Assembly: GCA_963746735.1 (NCBI GenBank)
Contig: CAVVCO010000032.1
Span: 62,001 to 126,000, forward strand
From: CAVSWT01 sp963746735
GTDB taxonomy: Bacteria > Bacteroidota > Ignavibacteria > Ignavibacteriales > Ignavibacteriaceae
DNA: 64,000 nucleotides
Direction: 5' to 3'
The notes under the pieces were generated by a model. It was not told the origin of the DNA. It searched no databases and was given only the letters and a program-made list of their open reading frames with translations. This document shows positions 26,430 through 36,175 of the stretch, in pieces (position 1 is the stretch's first letter; each line of letters starts with the position of its first letter). Both the position numbers and the translations under genes were made by a program.

Positions 26430-27764
26430 ATGGATCCTGTTCTATTAGCTCGATTTCAATTCGGAATGACTGTCGGATTTCACTTCTTCTTTCCCCCATT
26501 AACAATTGGTTTAGCCTGGTTGTTGGTAATTGTTGAAACAATTGGATGGAGAAAGAAAGACGAAATTTATATTGCAATAGGTAAATTTTTTGGCAAGCTG
26601 CTCGGCTTAATATTTGCCGTTGGCGTAGCAACCGGTATTGTTATGGAATTTCAGTTCGGTACAAACTGGGCGGAATATTCTAAGTTTGTTGGTGATATCT
26701 TTGGTGCACCATTAGCTGCGGAAGGTGTATTTGCATTTTTTTTAGAATCAACATTTTTGGGTTTATATATTTTCGGCCGTAATAGAGTTTCAAAAGGTGT
26801 TCATTGGTTTTCATCATTAATGGTTGCTGTTGGCGCAACAATTTCTGCTTTCTGGATTATAGTTGCTAATTCATGGCAGCAAACGCCTGCCGGTTATGTA
26901 ATCCAAAACGGCAGAGCGGAATTAACAGATTTTTGGGCAGCGGTTTTTAATCCTTCAACTCTTCCAAGATTTTTTCATACTGTAGATGCAGCATTAATTG
27001 CGGGTGCATTTTTTATGGCTGGAGTGTCAGCATATCTTATTTATAAAAATAAAGGCGGTGAAATTGCAAAAAAGGCCTTAAAAGTTGCAGCTATTTTTGG
27101 GTTAGTGGTAACGTTGCTTGAAGTTTTTCCTTTCGGGCATATTTCCGGGCAGCAAGTCGCTAAAACTCAACCTGAAAAGTTTGCTGCAATTCAAGGCTTA
27201 TACACCTCACAAGAGCATGCGCCGATTGCAATTTTTGCATTTCCTACTACACCTCCACCATTACTTAAAGCTCCCATTGAAATTCCAGGTTTGCTTAGCT
27301 GGCTGGCTTTTGGTGATGTTAATGCTAAAATTCAGGGGATAAATGATTTCCCCAAAGAAGATATTCCGCCTTTATTCCTAACTTTTGTTTCGTACCATAA
27401 TATGGTTGCTCTTGGGATGCTATTTATTTTAATAATGGCAATTGCAGTTTTCAAACTATATAAAAACACATTGTGGGAAAGTAAAAAATTCTTAAAAGTT
27501 TTAATGTATGCTATTCCTTTTCCTCTGTTTGCATGTCAATTAGGATGGATTTCTGCTGAAGTTGGTCGGCAGCCGTGGATTGTTTACAAGCTTATGAGAA
27601 CAAGCGATGCAGCTTCGGTTACTGTCGGTGCCGGAGAAATTATTTTTTCAATAATTTTATTTGGTTTAATTTATATCCTACTTGGATCTGTTCTAATTTA
27701 TCTTTTAACTAAAAAGATAAAACACGGCCCTGATGAACTTACAGGGAAGGAGGTATTGTCATGA
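26430..27764 (+). CDS. cydA: Cytochrome bd ubiquinol oxidase subunit I
   Basis: A 444-residue membrane subunit, shorter than E. coli CydA (about 520), so it has the short Q-loop form. It begins DPVLLARFQFGMTVGFHFFF, containing the haem b595 ligand His. The conserved GRQPWIVYKLMRTSDAAS motif lies near residue 380. About nine transmembrane helices are visible. Cytochrome bd reduces oxygen with high affinity using quinol, often under microaerobic or nitrosative conditions. It overlaps cydB by four bases and follows an Rrf2 regulator. A GAGGAG Shine-Dalgarno lies about ten bases before the ATG. Confidence 0.95.
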   Translation: MDPVLLARFQFGMTVGFHFFFPPLTIGLAWLLVIVETIGWRKKDEIYIAIGKFFGKLLGLIFAVGVATGIVMEFQFGTNWAEYSKFVGDIFGAPLAAEGVFAFFLESTFLGLYIFGRNRVSKGVHWFSSLMVAVGATISAFWIIVANSWQQTPAGYVIQNGRAELTDFWAAVFNPSTLPRFFHTVDAALIAGAFFMAGVSAYLIYKNKGGEIAKKALKVAAIFGLVVTLLEVFPFGHISGQQVAKTQPEKFAAIQGLYTSQEHAPIAIFAFPTTPPPLLKAPIEIPGLLSWLAFGDVNAKIQGINDFPKEDIPPLFLTFVSYHNMVALGMLFILIMAIAVFKLYKNTLWESKKFLKVLMYAIPFPLFACQLGWISAEVGRQPWIVYKLMRTSDAASVTVGAGEIIFSIILFGLIYILLGSVLIYLLTKKIKHGPDELTGKEVLS

Positions 27765-28789
27765 TTGATTTAAATATAATTTGGTTTGTGCTCGTAGGAG
27801 TGCTTGTTATAGGTTATGCAATACTCGACGGCTTTGATCTTGGTGTTGGTGTTCTTCATTTATTTACAAAAGATGAAGAAGAAAAAAGAGTAAATATAAA
27901 TGCAATCGGCCCGGTATGGGACGGTAATGAAGTTTGGCTGTTAACCGGCGGTGGAGCTTTGTTCGCTGCTTTTCCGATAGTTTATGCTACAGTTTTCAGC
28001 GGCTTCTATTTAGCGTTTATGCTTTTATTAACTGCCTTAATTTTTCGCGCAGTTTCTTTCGAATTCAGAAAATATATGGTTACTCCCAAGTCAAAAAAAT
28101 ATTGGGATCTCGCATTTTCATTAGGCAGCCTTGTTCCAGCCATACTTTATGGTGTTGCTATTGGAAATATAATGAGAGGGCTTCCGGTTGAATTGAAAGA
28201 CGGCCATGTTTTTTCTTCAATAACATTTTTAGGATTATTAAATCCATATTCAATTTTAATCGGCTTATTAAGCTTGATTATGTTGACCATGCATGGTGCG
28301 ATTTATATGACTTTGAAATCTGATGGAGTACAGCAGGAAAGAATGGTTACCTGGGCAAATAAAACCTGGATAGCTTTTGTTGTTCTTTATATACTTGCAA
28401 CTTTGGCAACTTTCTTTACAGCACCATATTTATTTAATGGACTATTAAAGAATTTTATTTTCTGGATTTTGTTTTTAGCTATGTTTGGTTCAATCATTTA
28501 TATTCCAATAGCGCTTAAAGCAAACAAATTCGGAAGAGCGTTTCTTTCATCATCAGTTATGATAGGTGTGGTAATTCTATTATTTGCTGTAAGCTTATTC
28601 CCGATGCTAGTTCCTTCCAGCATTGATTTGGTAAACAGTTTAACAATTTACAATGCATCTTCTACACAAAGAACGTTATCAACAATGTTGATTATTGCGC
28701 TTATCGGGATGCCTATTGTAATCGGGTATACAATTTTTATTTATAGAGTTTTCAAAGGGAAAGTATTGATAACAAGCGATAGTTATTAG
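27761..28789 (+). CDS. cydB: Cytochrome bd ubiquinol oxidase subunit II
   Basis: A 342-residue membrane subunit pairing with CydA. The N-terminus IIWFVLVGVLVIGYAILDGF then DLGVGVLHLF is diagnostic, and GPVWDGNEVWLLTGGGALFA follows. About eight hydrophobic helices are seen. It overlaps cydA by four bases (ATGA) with GGGAAGGAGG in the end of cydA acting as ribosome site. I looked for a small cydX-like frame downstream and saw none. The operon ends at the hairpin starting at 28811. Confidence 0.95.
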   Translation: MIDLNIIWFVLVGVLVIGYAILDGFDLGVGVLHLFTKDEEEKRVNINAIGPVWDGNEVWLLTGGGALFAAFPIVYATVFSGFYLAFMLLLTALIFRAVSFEFRKYMVTPKSKKYWDLAFSLGSLVPAILYGVAIGNIMRGLPVELKDGHVFSSITFLGLLNPYSILIGLLSLIMLTMHGAIYMTLKSDGVQQERMVTWANKTWIAFVVLYILATLATFFTAPYLFNGLLKNFIFWILFLAMFGSIIYIPIALKANKFGRAFLSSSVMIGVVILLFAVSLFPMLVPSSIDLVNSLTIYNASSTQRTLSTMLIIALIGMPIVIGYTIFIYRVFKGKVLITSDSY

Positions 28790-28810
28790 GATATTTAATT
28801 ACTGTAGCTC

Positions 28811-28871
28811 AGGGCCGTTGCTGAAAATTTGTTTGGTAGCAAAAATGAAGCGGCGGCCTTATTTTATTTTA
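28811..28871 (+). terminator. Intrinsic terminator of cydAB
   Basis: A 12-bp stem (28811-28822 with 28849-28860, three wobble pairs) with a 26-base loop is followed by TATTTTATTTT. It lies about 20 bp after the cydB stop. Confidence 0.7.
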
Positions 28872-28980
28872 AAACTGAAATTATATTAGACATGCCTTAA
28901 TAAATATAAACTTTTATTTGAGTATCTTCTTCACCAAAATTCCCCAAAATATTAACAACCTAATTTAGGAATTTATTTAA

Positions 28981-29766
28981 ATGATTAAGGCCCTTATTAT
29001 TTTATTGTTTGTTAGTTCAGTAGTTTTTTTATCTGCTGAAAACTTAAATAAAACAAAACCCATTGAAGAAAAGCCGACATTATGTATAATTGGCGGGACC
29101 CCTTCATCGGATAATATTGTTAATCAAATATCTGACGAAATAAAAGCAAAGTATAATATTATCTCATTCAACCGTCCGGGTTTTGGTGGAACGCCAAATT
29201 CGGTAATGAGTAAGCAAAAATTATTTGCCCTGGCTAAAAAAGCCGGATTGAAGAAAAAAAGTTTTGGTATTATTGGTATTAGCGGTGGCGGGCCTTTAGC
29301 CATACTCATAGCAGATGAATTTAATATTTCTCATTGTGGCATAATAAGCGGTATGGTATCGAAACCTGCATATTTTGCCTATGCTGATTCCACTTTCACA
29401 AAACCATTAATGAGCAGTGTTCTGCATGGATTTGATGCATTTAAAACAAAAGTTGAATCTTTTCCAAACGTGGGAGAAATAATCAAGCAAGCTGAAAGCC
29501 CCAAAGATTTGGCAATTAGAGGGAGTTTCGATGAACTTAATTTTATCTTATCTGATTCACTGTTTACTCAAAAAGATTTTAATTCTGTAAATATAACCTG
29601 GTGGCATGGCGAGAAAGATAAAAATGTTGCTTTAGAGAGTGTGAGGTTATTTTTAAAAAATTTTAAAAACTCCGAATTGAAAATTATCCCAAATCAGAGT
29701 CATGCAATTGATGCCAGTATATACGTTGATAAAATAGTTAAAGAGTGGGAAAATATTTCAAAATGA
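28981..29766 (+). CDS. Exported alpha/beta hydrolase
   Basis: A 261-residue hydrolase with an N-terminal signal segment (MIKALIILLFVSSVVFLSA), so periplasmic or membrane-associated. The nucleophile elbow is GISGGGPLAIL with Ser at about residue 100. The oxyanion-side motif is NRPGFGGTPNS. The probable acid is the Asp in WWHGEKDKNVA and the catalytic His is in IPNQSHAIDAS near the C-terminus. Substrate is unknown. It is flanked by the cydAB terminator and a palindromic element, so probably transcribed alone. Confidence 0.8.
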   Translation: MIKALIILLFVSSVVFLSAENLNKTKPIEEKPTLCIIGGTPSSDNIVNQISDEIKAKYNIISFNRPGFGGTPNSVMSKQKLFALAKKAGLKKKSFGIIGISGGGPLAILIADEFNISHCGIISGMVSKPAYFAYADSTFTKPLMSSVLHGFDAFKTKVESFPNVGEIIKQAESPKDLAIRGSFDELNFILSDSLFTQKDFNSVNITWWHGEKDKNVALESVRLFLKNFKNSELKIIPNQSHAIDASIYVDKIVKEWENISK

Positions 29767-29827
29767 TTTTACTTTACTAGACAATTTAAAGCGATAATGC
29801 CTGATGATTCTATTTTTTATCCTTTTA

Positions 29828-29852
29828 CGTACCGACATTTTGTGTCGGTACG
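29828..29852. repeat. Perfect 10-bp palindrome between convergent genes
   Basis: CGTACCGACA at 29828-29837 and TGTCGGTACG at 29843-29852 with loop TTTTG. It lies between the hydrolase and the zinc-ribbon gene, which converge. Neither side is followed by a good T run, so it may be a bidirectional stop or a REP-like element. Confidence 0.6.
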
Positions 29853-29876
29853 GGGGATATTATAGAGATTAAGCTT

Positions 29877-30602
29877 CTACTCTTCAATAGATTCGGAAAC
29901 TTCTTGAGAAACCAAAATCCTTCCGCAATATTCACAATAAAACAAACGATTGTTTCTTCTTATTTCCAATTGTCTTTGTGAAGGAACAATATTATGGCAG
30001 CCGGAACATGCTGATCTTCTAATGGTTGCTACAGCTTTTCCTTTCTTAGCTTTTCTTATTCTCATATAAGCCGAATAATCAGGTTTTTTAATTTTAGCTG
30101 CAACAGATTCTCTTTGAACTCTTAACTTTGATTCTTCTTTTTCGTTTGTCTTAACAATCTCTTTTAAATCAGCCTGCTTCACTTTCAATTCACCATTAAG
30201 CTCTTCAAGCTGCGGAGTAACCTCTTCAACTTCGATGCTTAATTTTTTACTTAAATCTTCAAGCGAAGTATTTTCAGCTTCCAGCTTAGTCACCTGCTCT
30301 TCGGTATGATCAATTTCTTTGGTAAGTGCATCATACTCTTTATTATTTCTAACCTGGTAAAGCTGAGCTTTAAATTTTTGCTGGCTTGTTTTTAATTTTT
30401 CTACTTCTTCTTCATTATCTTCTCTTTTTTTCAAAGATTCTTTTCGTTCTTTTTCTTTCTCTGAAATTTCATCTTTCAAATTTTTTATCTTGTTTTCCAA
30501 AGCTTCAACAGCGTTTGGAAGGTCCCCACGCAATTCCTCCAGCTCGTCAAGCTGATCGTCAATCAATTGCAATTCATATAGGGTTTTTAATCTATCTATC
30601 AA
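29877..30602 (-). CDS. Coiled-coil protein with C4 zinc ribbon
   Basis: A 241-residue protein. Residues 1-180 form a long, charged coiled coil (heptads of E, K, L), and the C-terminus has a zinc ribbon with two knuckles, CSGCHN and CEYCGR. This is the C4-type zinc-ribbon (formerly DUF164) family, widespread and often beside Nif3-family genes, as here: it begins 15 bp downstream of the Nif3 gene. The family has been linked to nucleic-acid or secretion-associated functions in different bacteria; the role here is unknown. Confidence 0.88.
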   Translation of the reverse strand: MIDRLKTLYELQLIDDQLDELEELRGDLPNAVEALENKIKNLKDEISEKEKERKESLKKREDNEEEVEKLKTSQQKFKAQLYQVRNNKEYDALTKEIDHTEEQVTKLEAENTSLEDLSKKLSIEVEEVTPQLEELNGELKVKQADLKEIVKTNEKEESKLRVQRESVAAKIKKPDYSAYMRIRKAKKGKAVATIRRSACSGCHNIVPSQRQLEIRRNNRLFYCEYCGRILVSQEVSESIEE

Positions 30603-30616
30603 TTTATCTATGCTCC

Positions 30617-31732
30617 TTAGTTGTTATAAAAAATTATCGGGTTTGTTGAACCACTGTACTTATAAATATTTGTTTTGATTTTTTTATTCATTAATTGCAT
30701 CAGCTTTTCTTCAACAGCATTTAATGAATGAATCTCTGTTTCAAAATGTCCGGCATCCACTAATAAAATTTTGTTTTGTGCGTCCTGGAAAGTATGATAT
30801 TTTATATCAGCTGTAATAAAAGCATCAGCATTTTTTTGAATAGCTTTTTTGAAAAGATCACTGCCGGAACCTCCGCAGACAGCAACATTTTTAATTTTTT
30901 TATTTTGACCTTTCGAGTAACGAAGATTTTTTACTTTGCAATTTTTTAGTAACGTAATCTAAAAAATCTTTTTCAGTAAATTCATATTTCAAGAGTACCA
31001 ATCGCTCCCATCCCATAAGCTGCATTTTCGTTAGCTATTTGAATTATATCATAAGCCACTTCTTCATAAGGATGCGCACTTAACATTGCAGAGACAACTT
31101 TGTTTAATTTTGGTTTATCTACAAGAACTTCGAATTTTACTTCATCTACAAATGCTAATTTTTCTCTTTCACCAATTGTTGGATTAGATTCTTTTGAACC
31201 TTTAAATGTTCCGGTTCCGTTGCTTCTAAAACTGCAATTTGAATAATTCCCAATTGCTCCTCCGCCTGAATTAAAAATTGCTTCTGCAACTTTGTCCACA
31301 GAATCTTTAGGAATTAAAACAATCAAGTTTATATTGATCTGATTTTAAGTTTTCAAGAAATTTTATGTTTTTTAGTTTTAAGGTTTTGGCGAGTTCAAAG
31401 CTTACGCCGCCGTTTGTGAAGTCTAAATTAGTATGCGCGGAATAAAGAGTAATATTGTTTAGAATGAGCTTCTCAATTATCTGTGAGTTTTCGTCATCAT
31501 CTGTGTTGATACTTTTCAATGAGTGAAATAATAAAGGGTGATGGCTAAATATAAAATTACATTTCTTCCTTATAGCTTCATCAACCACATTCTGCGTTAC
31601 ATCAAGGCAGAGCATTACATTGCTTACCTTTCTTTTAAGAGAGCCGATTTGCAATCCAACATTGTCCCGCTCCCATGCGATGCTTTTCGGTGCCCAATCT
31701 TCAATATGTTTAATTATGTCATTACCGGTCAT
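30617..31732 (-). CDS. Nif3-like dinuclear metal-centre protein (frame broken three times)
   Basis: The full family protein (about 370 residues) is present but spread over frames. Residues 1-135 (31732 down to about 31318) contain DNVGLQIGSLKRKVSNVMLC and FSHHPLLFHS, with metal-binding His. After a +1 shift comes the PII/CutA-like insert (LIPKDSVDKVAEAIFNSGGG to GMGAIGTLE). After two more +1 shifts near 30983 and 30940, the end reads NVAVCGGSGSDLFKKAIQKN, ADAFITADIKYHTFQDA and VDAGHFETE, which supply the remaining metal ligands. Each shift is explained by one extra base. Family members bind two metal ions; function is debated (GTP cyclohydrolase I type 2-like). It probably shares an operon with the zinc-ribbon gene. 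Confidence 0.85.
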
Positions 31733-31919
31733 ATCAAAAAAAAATGCACTTCTTTTTAATTTGGAAGTGCATTTTTATAAATTTTTGTTCTGATGCTTTA
31801 AGGCCGAACTACGAGCTAAAATAAGGTATTTTAATTTTTTGAATTTTATTATCATATTAAGTTTCTAAATATATGGTTTTCTCCAATAAATGACAATAAA
31901 CAAAATGTTAAATAAATGT

Positions 31920-33926
31920 TTAGTTTGGCTCAATCCAATTGCTATCTTCTTTTATTATATCAATTAACGAATCTACTGCATTTGCCATTGGAATATTCCT
32001 TCTAACTATATCTTTCCCACGATAGAGTGTGATTTTCCCCACACCGGATCCAACATAGCCATAGTCTGCATCAGCCATTTCACCGGGACCATTAACTATG
32101 CATCCCATTATTGCTATCTTAACTCCTTTTAAATGCTCTGTCCTTTTTCGAATCATCTCAGTGGTTTCTTGCAAATCAAATAGTGTTCTTCCGCAGGAGG
32201 GGCAGGCAATGTATTCTGTTTTGGAAATTCTTGCTCGTGCTGCTTGAAGAATTCCGAATAAAATTCTATTTGTGATCTTTTGAGCGGATTCATTTTTATT
32301 TACAAATGAACGTACATAAATATTTGAATTTGATTCTTCCTTTTCTCTAATGTTTTTAACTTCTGCCCAAACCCCATCTCCAAATCCGTCAATTAATAAG
32401 GCGCCAAAATCAGTTGAGGAAAAAAGGCGAAGTTCGTCTAGCGTTACATCTTCATAATCTCTTTTGATAATTACAGGGTTCTTTAGCGATTTATCTATCA
32501 ATTCAAAAAATGCTCTGCGTTGTTCGGGCATGCCGTGAGTGTTATTTGTTTCTAATATTAGAACAAGTGTGTGGTCATGTTTTAGTTTTTCAAGAAGTTC
32601 ATCTGTCAATGATTCAAGAGTAACTCTAACAAAATTTAAAGCACTGCCTTTTTCTTTTGAAGTAAAAAATTCTTCTGAAGTAAACAAAGGAAAAGAATTT
32701 GATTTATCTTTTAGTGATTTCCAAGACTCAAAATCATAAATTGTTTTTAAACCTCTGGGAATATCGAAGGGAACTTTATTTACTCCAAGATAAATTATAT
32801 CCGCTGCGCTGTCGCTCATATTCCATTTATCGGTTGGTTCATTGTATGAATAACCAATGTCATTAAAATCAGGATAAGTTATATTTTCTTTAGCGCTGAA
32901 ATCAGCAACAACCTGCGGAACATTGTGTGCTCCAATACCAAGCACTTCAAATGAATCTCTTTTGGTGTAAACAAATGGGTCAAACGGCGGTTCTTCAATT
33001 GGCTTAATAAATTTATGATCAGATCTGTTTTTATAGCGATTAACCAAATCGATAGCAACCGGCGCTTCAAATTCGGGATCTTCCGTTAATGAAACTCTAA
33101 CTGTATCTCCAATTCCATCTTCAAGCAATGAACCAATACCAAGAGCAGATTTTACCCGTCCATCTTCACCGCCGCCGGCTTCTGTTACGCCAAGATGGAG
33201 TGGATAATTCATTCTTTCTTCTTCCATTTTATTTATTAACAAACGGTAAGCTTGAACCATAACCTGCGGATTGCTGGCTTTCATCGAAAGGATAATTTCA
33301 CGGTAATTTAAATCTTCACAAATTCTTACAAACTCAAGTGCGGATTCCACCATTCCAAGAGGAGTATCGCCGTATCGGCTCATGATGCGGTCGGAAAGTG
33401 AACCGTGGTTTGTCCCGATTCGCATGGCAGTTCCGTATTCTTTACAAATTTTTACTAACGGAGTAAATTTATTTCTAATTCTTTCCAATTCGGATTCGTA
33501 AGCAGCATCTGTGTATTCAATATTTTCAAATTTTTTTCTATCGGCATAATTGCCAGGATTCACACGAACTTTTTCAACAATTCGTGCGGCAATTTCGGCA
33601 GCGTTTGGTGTGAAATGTATATCAGCAATTAACGGCACATTATAACCGCGGGCATGCAATTCTTTTTTTATGTTCTCTAAGTTTTGAGCTTCTAATTTAC
33701 TAGGTGCTGTTATTCTTACATACTCACAACCAGCATCAACCATTCGAATAGTCTGTTCAACAGTTGCAATGGTATCCATTGAATTTGTTGTTGTCATTGA
33801 TTGAATTCTAATTGGATTATTGCCACCAAGAGGAATATCGCCCACTTTTACTTCGCGGGTTTTGTATCGCGAATATTTAGTTAAGCTGTTGCAGTATTTT
33901 TTTATGGCTTTAAAGGTTTCTATCAT
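31920..33926 (-). CDS. ispG: 4-hydroxy-3-methylbut-2-enyl diphosphate synthase, long form
   Basis: An iron-sulfur enzyme converting MEcPP to HMBPP in the MEP isoprenoid pathway. At 668 residues it is the three-domain form known from Bacteroidetes/Chlorobi, Chlamydiae and plants, in contrast to the ~370-residue form of E. coli. The TIM barrel (residues 20-290) starts VKVGDIPLGGNNPIRIQSMT and has RIGTNHGSLSDRI and VTEAGGGEDGRVKSALGIG. The insert spans about 300-560. The C-terminal 4Fe-4S domain has CPSCGRTLFD and IMGCIVNGPGEMADADYGYV, giving the three cluster cysteines. It is transcribed alone, divergently from dnaG. Confidence 0.95.
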   Translation of the reverse strand: MIETFKAIKKYCNSLTKYSRYKTREVKVGDIPLGGNNPIRIQSMTTTNSMDTIATVEQTIRMVDAGCEYVRITAPSKLEAQNLENIKKELHARGYNVPLIADIHFTPNAAEIAARIVEKVRVNPGNYADRKKFENIEYTDAAYESELERIRNKFTPLVKICKEYGTAMRIGTNHGSLSDRIMSRYGDTPLGMVESALEFVRICEDLNYREIILSMKASNPQVMVQAYRLLINKMEEERMNYPLHLGVTEAGGGEDGRVKSALGIGSLLEDGIGDTVRVSLTEDPEFEAPVAIDLVNRYKNRSDHKFIKPIEEPPFDPFVYTKRDSFEVLGIGAHNVPQVVADFSAKENITYPDFNDIGYSYNEPTDKWNMSDSAADIIYLGVNKVPFDIPRGLKTIYDFESWKSLKDKSNSFPLFTSEEFFTSKEKGSALNFVRVTLESLTDELLEKLKHDHTLVLILETNNTHGMPEQRRAFFELIDKSLKNPVIIKRDYEDVTLDELRLFSSTDFGALLIDGFGDGVWAEVKNIREKEESNSNIYVRSFVNKNESAQKITNRILFGILQAARARISKTEYIACPSCGRTLFDLQETTEMIRKRTEHLKGVKIAIMGCIVNGPGEMADADYGYVGSGVGKITLYRGKDIVRRNIPMANAVDSLIDIIKEDSNWIEPN

Positions 33927-34202
33927 AAATTCGTTTTTTTATATAATATAGTGTCAATTCTCTTTTAAAGAGATATTTAGAATTTTCTTAAAGGAATTTT
34001 ATCGTTGTCAAATATAATAAATAGAAAATTGTTAAGGAAGGTGAAACATTTTCTCAAAAAAGTAATGTTAAATTAGTCTTCTGAATTTATCATTTGTCTT
34101 TTTTATTTAGTTTATATTTATTCTTATTAGATTTTTTTGATTTATGTAATCTAAAAGATTTTTTAAAACTGTTCGGTAAAATAATAAATACGATTTTTTT
34201 AA

Positions 34203-36066
34203 ATGAATATCTCCGAAAGAAAAATAGAAGAAATAAGATCTGCTGTAAACATTGTGGATGTGATTTCAGATAAAGTTACTCTTCGAAAAAGAGGAAAAAA
34301 CTTTTTAGGGCTTTGTCCATTTCACAATGAAAAAACTCCATCTTTTACCGTCAGCGAAGATAAACAAATATATCATTGTTTTGGCTGTCACAATGGCGGC
34401 AATGCATTTAAATTTTTGATGGAATACGAAAAGATATCTTTTGTTGAAGCTGTACAGGAACTTGCCCAGCAGGCTGGAATCAATATAGAATATAATGATG
34501 AAGGTGCTGAAGAAAGACAAAGCGAACAGGAAATTCTTTATGATATAAATTCAATTGTCGGCAGATATTTTTCTGATAATCTTAGATTAAGTGACGAAGG
34601 AGAAATTGGCAGAAAGTATTTTGAGAAGAGAAATATCAAAGATAAAACCATAAGAGAGTTTGGGCTTGGATATTCGTTTGCATCGAAAGATAATCTTGTA
34701 AATTTTCTTTCCGCGAAAAAAGTTGATCTTGAAAAAGCACTTCAGCTTGGCTTAATTGGAAAAGCAAACGACGGAAGATTATATGATAAATTTTCCGGTA
34801 GAATTATTTTCCCTATATTTTCTTCACACGGAAGAGTAATTGCTTTTGCAGGAAGAATTTTAGAAAAGCGTGATAATGCCGCTAAATATTTAAACTCACC
34901 TGAATCAATAATTTATTATAAAGGAAAAATTTTATACGGCCTTTCCCACGCCAAAGATGAAATAAGAAAACGGAACAAAGCAATTCTCGTTGAAGGCTAC
35001 ATGGATTTGATTTCACTTTATCAAAACGGAATCAAAAATGTTGTTGCAGTTTCCGGGACGGCTTTAACTGATGACCAGGTGCAATTGCTTTCTCGTTATA
35101 CTAAAAATGTTTTTCTTCTATTTGATGCTGATACTGCCGGAATAAAAGCATCAATGCGAAGTATAGAACTGCTGCTTAAAAAAGATATTGAAATAAAAAT
35201 TATTTCACTTCCTTCCGGTGAAGACCCCGATTCTTATCGTTAATAAATTTGGAAGAGAAAGATTTGAAGAGTTAATTGAAAAAGCTCAAAACTTTCTTGA
35301 ATATCAAACTGCATACTATGAATCACAGGGAATGTTTAAAGAACCTGGAACAACTGCCGAAGCAATTAGAGAATTAGTAAAACCTATTTCATTGATTAAT
35401 GATGAATTGAAAAGGAGTTTGTTAATCAGAGCGATTGCCAAAAAATTTAATTTGCGAGAAAAGTTAATAGAGAAGGAACTTGAAAAACAAATTAATACTT
35501 ATGAGAGGCAAAATATCGCTGAAGCAAAAACAATCGAAGAAAGATTGGAGAAAAAGGAAATTATTAAACCTAAGACGGCTTCGCCAATGGTTTATAATCT
35601 TGAGAGAGACATTATAAAACTTTTGTTTGAAGGGAATAAAAAGGTAATCCAATTTATCAGTCAATATATTTTTTTAGATGATTTTAAAATTGAAATTCAC
35701 AAAGATTTGGCGCAGCTTGTTTACGATACATATAACAATGAAGAGGAAATAATTCCCGGAGCTTTGATAACTAAAATAAATGATGAAGAAATAGAATCTT
35801 ATGCACGTGAAATTACTTTTGATAAATACTCAATTAGTAAAAATTGGGATGAGATTTCAAATGTTATAGATGAGGAAAAAGTTTTAATGAAAGTTGCTGC
35901 TGATTACGTTAAGAAATTTAAAGAAATACAAATCGATCAGAAAATAAATGATAATATAAAATTAATGGAAAGCGCAGAGACCGAGGAAGAAAGAATGATA
36001 ATTATGAAGCAAAATCGTGAGCTTAAAAACCAGAAAAATGAAATTTCTGAGATTACTATAAATTAA
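34203..36066 (+). CDS. dnaG: DNA primase (frame broken once)
   Basis: Primase makes RNA primers for replication. The N-terminal zinc-binding domain shows CPFHNEKTPSF and YHCFGCHNGGNAFKF (CHC2 type). The RNA polymerase core has the TOPRIM motifs VEGYMDLISLYQ and LLFDADTAGIKAS. The frame from 34203 stops at 35243 just after GEDPDSYR, while the +1 frame continues NKFGRERFEELIEKAQNF and encodes the helicase-binding C-terminus to 36066. Removing one base near 35238-35241 gives a normal protein of about 620 residues. DnaG is essential, so this is best read as a sequence error. Confidence 0.93.
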
Positions 36067-36175
36067 AAGCTCTCTAAACTCTGCAATAAATGTTTTAATA
36101 TCTGTTAATCCTAATTTATCCTTTCAGCAATTTAAGTAATAGTTTAAATAATTTTTCTTGCCTTAGTAAAATTAA
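36067..36175 (+). other. Non-coding gap between dnaG and the damaged S16 gene
   Basis: About 110 bp, AT-rich and closed in all frames. No clear terminator for dnaG or promoter was seen. The coding-like remnants of the S16 gene start after this point; together 36067-36757 is a 690-bp stretch without an intact frame. Confidence 0.4.

Noticed and set aside
28803..28815. tRNA-like TGTAGCTCAGG sequence
   Set aside because: It resembles a D-arm, but no acceptor stem, anticodon arm or T-arm follows; it is part of the cydAB terminator hairpin.
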